DNA of 35,201 nt, from assembly GCA_034409055.1 (NCBI GenBank), contig DAOUMU010000429.1:1-35201 (forward strand), written 5' to 3'. This document shows positions 30,247 to 35,201 of the stretch, in pieces. Below the pieces are notes generated by a model. The model saw only the letters and a list, made by a program, of their open reading frames with translations, was not told where the DNA came from and ran no database searches. The position numbers and the translations under genes are program-made. Source of the stretch: DAOUMU01 sp034409055 (GTDB lineage: Bacteria > Chloroflexota > Anaerolineae > 4572-78 > J111). Each line of letters starts with the position of its first letter. Within the stretch, counting starts at the first letter, position 1.

Positions 30247-33153
30247 TCACTTATCCTGCGGGTTCACCTTCGGATCCAGGTCAACAAAGGCTCGCGACAC
30301 GCCGAGTGCTTCTGACAGTTCAGCCACCGTGATTTGCAAAATCTCTTCGATGTCGTTGGCATTGCGCACCTTATCGGCAATCTGGCGGGCCAGGGTTTCG
30401 CGTCTGGCCCGGCGTTGGGTGTCGTCAAAAAGGCGAGCGTTTTCAATGGCCAGGCTCATCTGCTCACCGACGGCTTCTATCAGGGCAATTTCATCTTCGG
30501 TCCAGCGACGATTCAGGTTCTCGTCCTGGATGCCCAACACCCCGATGATTTCGTCCCGTAATTTCAGGGGCGTGGCCAGGGCCAGCCGGGGACCGGGTTT
30601 CGAGGGTTGGCTCCCTGGCTGAGTGGGTTTGGCTTGTCTATCCTCGGTCGCGTCTGGTGCCTCGACCCGGTCGGTTTTAGATGGTCCCTGACGGCCGCCT
30701 GAGGCCGCTCCCTGGCCATTAGCAATCAGGGTGATGGTTTCCTCTTGCTGTAAGGCGGCCGTTACTTCAGGCGTGGTCGTCTGCTCCAGGGGCGGCAAAC
30801 CGGGCTGGCGCACTTCATAATCGGTCGTCGACCGGATGGTGCTGAATTTTTCCCAGGCCTGACCGGTGTATAGACGCTGCAAGCGTTGGGCCTGGTACAG
30901 GGCTTCCTGGGTTTGGGCAAAGGCCCGGGCGTTGCGCACGGCCACGGCTACCTGGTTGGCCAGCACGAGCACGGTCGATTCGTCTTCCCCGGTCAACCCA
31001 CCCACTTTTTCGCTTTGCACGTCCAGCACGCCGACCACTTCCCGGCCTAACATCACCGGCACAGCCATTTCAGCATGCGTCTTGGGCAAGAGGGGATTGG
31101 GCAGCCAGTTGGGATCTTCGCGGACATTTTCTACGATGATCACCTGCCCTTCGCGAGCGGCCCGGGCCACCAAGCTCTGGGGGGCGGCCAGGGCAATACT
31201 ATGGCCCCGGCGCTTCATCTCAGCCCCGGCTTCGCCATAGCCCTCGGCCATTATCAAGGTTTCGCCTTCCAACAGGTAGATGTGCACGTGATAATAGTCA
31301 AAGGTTTCTTTGGTCAGGGTCACCACCTGACGGAGCAGGTCACTCAAATCCAAAATACCGGTCAGGTGCTGGCTGACGCCCACCACCGCCTCAAGCTGCC
31401 GGGTACGGTCAGTCACTCGCTCTTCCAGCGTGCCGATTGTTTCACGAAGCTGAGCCGTCATCGTATTAAAAACCGTGGTTAGCTGGCCAATCTCATCTTC
31501 AGATTCCACCCGAGCCTGCACGGCCAGGTCGCCGCCAGCCACCTGCTGGGCCACGGCGGTCAAGCGGGTAATTGGACCGGTCAAGAGGTAGGCCAAGCCG
31601 ATACCTCCAGCCACAGCCAGGACCGCAATGACCAGGGCCCACAACAAGCCGGTCCGCGTTTGGGTTTCGACCGGGGCCAGGGCTTCTTGCTCCTCTTGAT
31701 GTAGCACCAGGGTCCAGCCCAGATTATCAACGACCGGGTTCTCGGTGATGGCTCTGACCGGGGCCTGGCTGACCAAGCTGGGCTCTCCTTCATAAGTAAA
31801 CCGGGCGTAGTCGACCGTGGCAGAGGCCTGCAATTGGGCCAGAGTGTTGGGGTCGGCCGGTATAAGACTAGTTCCAGCCATAGAGAGCGTGTGGCCGTCC
31901 GGCAGGTACAAATCGGCCCGACCGGTCTGGCCTAAGTGGGCCGAAGCCAACAAATCGGTCACGACGGTCATCCGATAGGTACTGCGCAGAATACCCACGA
32001 CCTCCCTGGAGTTGTGGGCATATATGGGAACCCCCATAATCAGGCCAAAGGTGGCGCTGCTCTCATCAAATTCAGGCTGGCCGATGTAGGCGTTTCCCTG
32101 TCCCCCGTCAAAGGCCGCCTGCCACCAATCCTCGTCGGCCTGGTAGTAATCTGAGGTGCGGTTGGTGGCCGCCACCAGGCCCCCATAGCGATCGGTGATA
32201 AAGAGTTCAACGTGATCGGAGAAAAGGTTACGAAACTCGTTCAATTCCGAGGCCAGCTCGTTATTCAAGCGATAATAAACCAGCGGATCTCTATCACTGG
32301 CCGCCAGCCACTGCTGATCGATGGCCTCGAGCTCGGCCTGGATAGTGGCCGGGTCGCCGCTGTAGAGGACCGTACGGGCCTCTACACTATCCTGCAACGA
32401 TTTGTTCAAACTGAGTGACTGCAACTGGCCCACCTGCTGGGCTAACAGGCCGCCAATAGTTACTGCCTGCGAGTCGGCCAGACCGTGCAAATTTAGCCCC
32501 ACCCGTTCCTCAAAGGCAGTAGTGGTAGTGCGGTTATTGAGAAAGGCCATGATACCCACACCCAGCACGCCGACAACCAGAAAAGCGGCCACCAGCTTAA
32601 AGCGGAGCGACTGGCCTACAAAGGCGCGGGCAGCAAAATAGAGGATGATCAGGCCAAAGACGGACGTATTAATCCATATAAATCCCTGCTCGACAGTCAA
32701 GCGAGGAAAGGGTGTCCAGCGATCAATCGCCAGAATACAGAGGCTAACCGCCGCGCCGATGGCCAGAGCCAGGCCCCACCGCCTGATTTGATAGAACAGG
32801 CTTAAAACCGCCATCGGAACCAGAAAAGCGGTAAAGACAGAAGACAAAAGCGCACCCTCGGCAAAAAGATTGATCGAGGCCGTCGAAATGGCAAACCCGC
32901 CAATCAGCCAGCCAGTGGCCAGGGCAATTCTACCGGAGCGAGCAATGCGCCAGGCATTTAAAGCAAAGGGGATGATTATGGCTATGGCGATGGCTGTGGC
33001 CAACCATTGCCACTGGCCAGATTGAACAAACTGGATGCTATACATAATACCCGGACCAGCAGCTAGAACGACTGTGGCTAAGGCGGCATACATCATTAGG
33101 ACGATTTTGTCTTGTGTATCTTTTTGGTTTTTGAGCGTTTCAAGCTGGTTCAT
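30247..33153 (-). CDS. Multi-TM Cache-HAMP-GAF sensor without output domain
   Basis: The 968-residue protein has six hydrophobic helices within about residues 18-200, a seventh (about 207-227), an extracytoplasmic Cache-like domain (about 230-505) and another helix (about 520-543). HAMP (about 545-600) and GAF (about 615-770) with NVREDPNWLPNPLLP follow. A second GAF is interrupted by a roughly 70-residue low-complexity insert rich in Gln, Gly and Pro, and a C-terminal half-GAF ends it. No kinase or other output is visible. The ATG at 33153 has GAGGAG eight bases upstream and lies 14 bp after the previous stop codon; the upstream in-frame ATG at 33219 would overlap the neighbouring gene. It is closely related to the 26472-28820 protein in its last 400 residues. 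Confidence 0.88.
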   Translation of the reverse strand: MNQLETLKNQKDTQDKIVLMMYAALATVVLAAGPGIMYSIQFVQSGQWQWLATAIAIAIIIPFALNAWRIARSGRIALATGWLIGGFAISTASINLFAEGALLSSVFTAFLVPMAVLSLFYQIRRWGLALAIGAAVSLCILAIDRWTPFPRLTVEQGFIWINTSVFGLIILYFAARAFVGQSLRFKLVAAFLVVGVLGVGIMAFLNNRTTTTAFEERVGLNLHGLADSQAVTIGGLLAQQVGQLQSLSLNKSLQDSVEARTVLYSGDPATIQAELEAIDQQWLAASDRDPLVYYRLNNELASELNEFRNLFSDHVELFITDRYGGLVAATNRTSDYYQADEDWWQAAFDGGQGNAYIGQPEFDESSATFGLIMGVPIYAHNSREVVGILRSTYRMTVVTDLLASAHLGQTGRADLYLPDGHTLSMAGTSLIPADPNTLAQLQASATVDYARFTYEGEPSLVSQAPVRAITENPVVDNLGWTLVLHQEEQEALAPVETQTRTGLLWALVIAVLAVAGGIGLAYLLTGPITRLTAVAQQVAGGDLAVQARVESEDEIGQLTTVFNTMTAQLRETIGTLEERVTDRTRQLEAVVGVSQHLTGILDLSDLLRQVVTLTKETFDYYHVHIYLLEGETLIMAEGYGEAGAEMKRRGHSIALAAPQSLVARAAREGQVIIVENVREDPNWLPNPLLPKTHAEMAVPVMLGREVVGVLDVQSEKVGGLTGEDESTVLVLANQVAVAVRNARAFAQTQEALYQAQRLQRLYTGQAWEKFSTIRSTTDYEVRQPGLPPLEQTTTPEVTAALQQEETITLIANGQGAASGGRQGPSKTDRVEAPDATEDRQAKPTQPGSQPSKPGPRLALATPLKLRDEIIGVLGIQDENLNRRWTEDEIALIEAVGEQMSLAIENARLFDDTQRRARRETLARQIADKVRNANDIEEILQITVAELSEALGVSRAFVDLDPKVNPQDK

Positions 33154-33166
33154 CACTTCATTCTCC

Positions 33167-35201
33167 TCAGCCTGTTTGTTTGCGGCCATTAGGTTTGAGT
33201 TGTCGACGAATGGCCTCAATATCGGTTGTCTTTGCCTCGGTTTGGGCCAATTTTGCCGTCGTTAATTTGACGTAGGTCCGCGACACACCTAAGGCTTTGG
33301 CCAACTCGGTTAAGCCAGTGTTGATAATCGAGTCCACATCAGGCGCGGCCCGCAATTTGTCGGTAATTTCGCGGGTCAATTGCTCGCGGACCGCACTTTG
33401 CCGGGTATCTTCGAACAGGCGCAGGTTTTCCACGGTCAGGGCCAACTGCTCCGACACAGATTCGATCAGGGCCTTTTCCTCAGCCGTCCAGGTGCGGTCC
33501 GGGTCAATGTCCTCCAAGCTGAGGCTGCCGATGGCCTGGCCACGCAAGGTAATAGGCATCTCGATTTGGGATTTGGGATTTGGGATTTGGGATTGCTCCT
33601 CTGCGCCGTTGCTGCCCGGCTCTGCTGCGCCGCTGCTGCCCGGTCCTTGCTGCTCAATTCGCCAGCGGCCTTGATGCTGTTCGCCCAGGAACTGTTCCCA
33701 TTCCCGGCGGACGAATTGGCGATAGGCCGCCTGCACCTCGGCCAGCAGCCGTTCCCGTTCGACCTCGGCCTCCTTGCGGTTCGAGATGTCGTGCATAGTG
33801 ATACTGAAGCTATAAGGGTTGCCCTCGGTATCGTAATTGATACCAATGACCTGTTCAACCGGCAGGGTGGTGCCATCAACCTTCAGCAGATTGGCTTCAG
33901 ACGACCAGAAGCCCTTCTCCAGAGCCGCCGGTACCCCTTCCTTGACCAGCATCTCCGCATCGGCCGGCGGGTAGAAATTGCTGGCGTCCATCCCGGTCAC
34001 GTCGTGATCGGGGGGCAGGCCCATCATTGTCAGGCCGGAGGGGTTGACGTAGAGGGCTTTGCCGTCCAGGGTACCCACACCGATGAAGTCGGGGTGGTTC
34101 TCGACGATAGTGGCCAGGCGCTGCACTTCGCTCAGCAGCCGTTCCCGTTCGACCTCGGCCTCCTTCTGGTCGCTAATGTCGCGAGCATTGGTGGCCATTG
34201 AGACTGGCTCACCGGCCTCGTTTCGAATAACCATGACCACCTGCGAGACGGGGATCAGCGAGCCATCAACATGTTGGAAGGTCGATTCACCCGTCCAGGT
34301 TCCCTCCCCCATAGCTGTGGGGAAAGCCTCTTTCATCATCTGTTTCGAGCCTTTAGCCCCCTGAAAATCAGGCAGGCTTAAGCCGGTGTAATCTTCGCCG
34401 GCCCGGCCAACCATGGCCATACCGGCCGGATTGACGTACATGACTTGACCGTCCAGCGTAGCCACGCCGACAAAGTCACTCGTGTTCTCGATCACGGCCG
34501 ATAGACGGGACAAATCGGCCAGCAGTCGTTCTCGTTCGGCCTCGGCCGCCTTACGCTCGGTAATGTCTTCAAGAATTCCCAGCAGATATCGCGGTTTGCC
34601 ATCCGGCCCCAGGAGAGGTATTTTTCTGGTGTGCAGGAGGCGCGTGCCTTTATCAGCCGTATGGATTGGCTCCTCCGGAATGTCCAACATTTCACCTTTG
34701 TTCAACACCTCGCGATCCTTGGCCGTAAAGAAGTCGGCTTCCTCCTGGGGAAAGAAATCGTAGTCATTTTTGCCGATCACCTCGGTCTGCTTCAGGCCGG
34801 TCACTTCCTCGCTGGCCTTATTCCATTCGACAAATCTCAACTCCTGGGCGTCCTTGACAAAAATCCCGCTAGGAATGTTAGCCAGGATGGAGTTCAGAAA
34901 GCCGGTTGTCTCTTCCAGTTCGGCGGCCCGCTGTTGGGTCTGCTCGACCAGGCGGCGATTTTCGATGTAGCCGCCCAGGCGAGTGGCAATACCGCCCAGC
35001 AGGGCGCTCTCTTCATCCAGGAACTCCCGTTTTTCGGTATAGGCGATGTAGACCCGGCCCATCACCTGGCCGCCGGCGCGTAAAGCATTGGCAACGTGGC
35101 AGGGCAGCTCAATGGCCTCGGGCTGGCCGTAGACCTGGCCGTCGTACTCGATGGCCACCCGGCACAAATCCGGATATTGCATGGCCGGCGGGATGCGCTC
35201 C
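33167..35201 (-). CDS. GAF-PAS-PAS-PAS-GAF sensor protein (5' end outside window)
   Basis: The reading frame is open to the window edge, so the N-terminus is missing and the ATG at 35182 is only internal. The visible 677 residues contain the end of a GAF domain, then three PAS/PAC units: ILANIPSGIFVKDAQELRFVEWN with EDITERKAAE, IENTSDFVGVATLDGQVMYVN with ARDISDQKEAE, and VENHPDFIGVGTLDGKALYVN with HDISNRKEAE. A GAF domain split by a repeat-derived insert (SQIPNPKSQ) and a C-terminal half-GAF follow. No membrane helix or output domain is visible in this part. PAS2 and PAS3 linkers share a 33-bp identical DNA stretch (33743-33775 and 34133-34165), a sign of recent duplication or conversion. Confidence 0.88.
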   Translation of the reverse strand, partial: ERIPPAMQYPDLCRVAIEYDGQVYGQPEAIELPCHVANALRAGGQVMGRVYIAYTEKREFLDEESALLGGIATRLGGYIENRRLVEQTQQRAAELEETTGFLNSILANIPSGIFVKDAQELRFVEWNKASEEVTGLKQTEVIGKNDYDFFPQEEADFFTAKDREVLNKGEMLDIPEEPIHTADKGTRLLHTRKIPLLGPDGKPRYLLGILEDITERKAAEAERERLLADLSRLSAVIENTSDFVGVATLDGQVMYVNPAGMAMVGRAGEDYTGLSLPDFQGAKGSKQMMKEAFPTAMGEGTWTGESTFQHVDGSLIPVSQVVMVIRNEAGEPVSMATNARDISDQKEAEVERERLLSEVQRLATIVENHPDFIGVGTLDGKALYVNPSGLTMMGLPPDHDVTGMDASNFYPPADAEMLVKEGVPAALEKGFWSSEANLLKVDGTTLPVEQVIGINYDTEGNPYSFSITMHDISNRKEAEVERERLLAEVQAAYRQFVRREWEQFLGEQHQGRWRIEQQGPGSSGAAEPGSNGAEEQSQIPNPKSQIEMPITLRGQAIGSLSLEDIDPDRTWTAEEKALIESVSEQLALTVENLRLFEDTRQSAVREQLTREITDKLRAAPDVDSIINTGLTELAKALGVSRTYVKLTTAKLAQTEAKTTDIEAIRRQLKPNGRKQTG
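33563..33594. repeat. Heptamer array inside a coding region
   Basis: Four exact GATTTGG units (33563-33590) and a partial fifth lie inside the split GAF of the 33167-35201 gene. Three units make 21 bases, so the array is translated as a seven-residue period (SQIPNPK) without a frameshift. It lies within the variable insert of that domain. Confidence 0.9.

Overview
The window looks like a chromosomal segment of a Chloroflexota bacterium, probably Anaerolineae-like. This is an inference from gene content: multi-GAF/PAS sensor proteins, a fused Gld-type ABC exporter, a grpE-dnaJ-clpB chaperone group, moderate G+C, and intergenic DNA rich in heptanucleotide arrays and palindromic repeats. Every protein-coding gene I can support is on the minus strand, so transcription runs from high to low coordinates. 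I see no rRNA, tRNA, CRISPR array or complete transposon.

Layout in coordinate order. 223-5359: a three-gene Gld-type ABC exporter operon (ATPase, permease-GldG fusion, DUF4340 protein). 5786-13810: a chaperone island of two Hsp20 proteins, GroEL, GroES, ClpB, a zinc-finger-less DnaJ and GrpE, with no dnaK. 14128-15269: an HpcH/HpaI aldolase and a Trypco1 (CU044_2847-type) small protein. 15467-18010: a small unknown protein and a large membrane protein with a ParB-like N-terminal peptide and DLSGL repeats. 18584-22396: a phosphorelay operon with a stand-alone receiver, a receiver-histidine kinase hybrid and a threonine-synthase-like PLP enzyme fused to two receiver domains. 22585-35201: a sensory array of four multi-domain sensors, only one with a kinase module, interleaved with two lipoprotein substrate-binding proteins that have no ABC permease or ATPase beside them. 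The last gene runs off the window edge.

How the parts may work together. The substrate-binding lipoproteins and Cache/PAS/GAF sensors could gather extracellular and cytoplasmic cues. The Cache-GAF histidine kinase and the receiver-kinase hybrid could phosphorylate the receivers, two of which sit on a PLP amino-acid enzyme. No DNA-binding output domain is present in this block. That would make the metabolic enzyme the direct output of a two-component relay, and it is the most unusual feature of the window.

Regulation and mobile DNA. Upstream of hsp20, groES, grpE and the ABC operon there are hexamers (CTAACA/CTAATA on the coding strand) phased at exactly 11 bp. In three cases they end nine bases before a TATAAT-like -10 box. 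This is the architecture of PhoB/OmpR-type activator sites, and no CIRCE or HAIR heat-shock operator was seen. The PLP-enzyme promoter has four GGTACT repeats spaced 12, 23 and 23 bp. Three small inverted-repeat elements carry 8-bp target duplications, two of them with IS66-like GTAAC ends. Two lie at stop codons and one lies next to a Shine-Dalgarno sequence.
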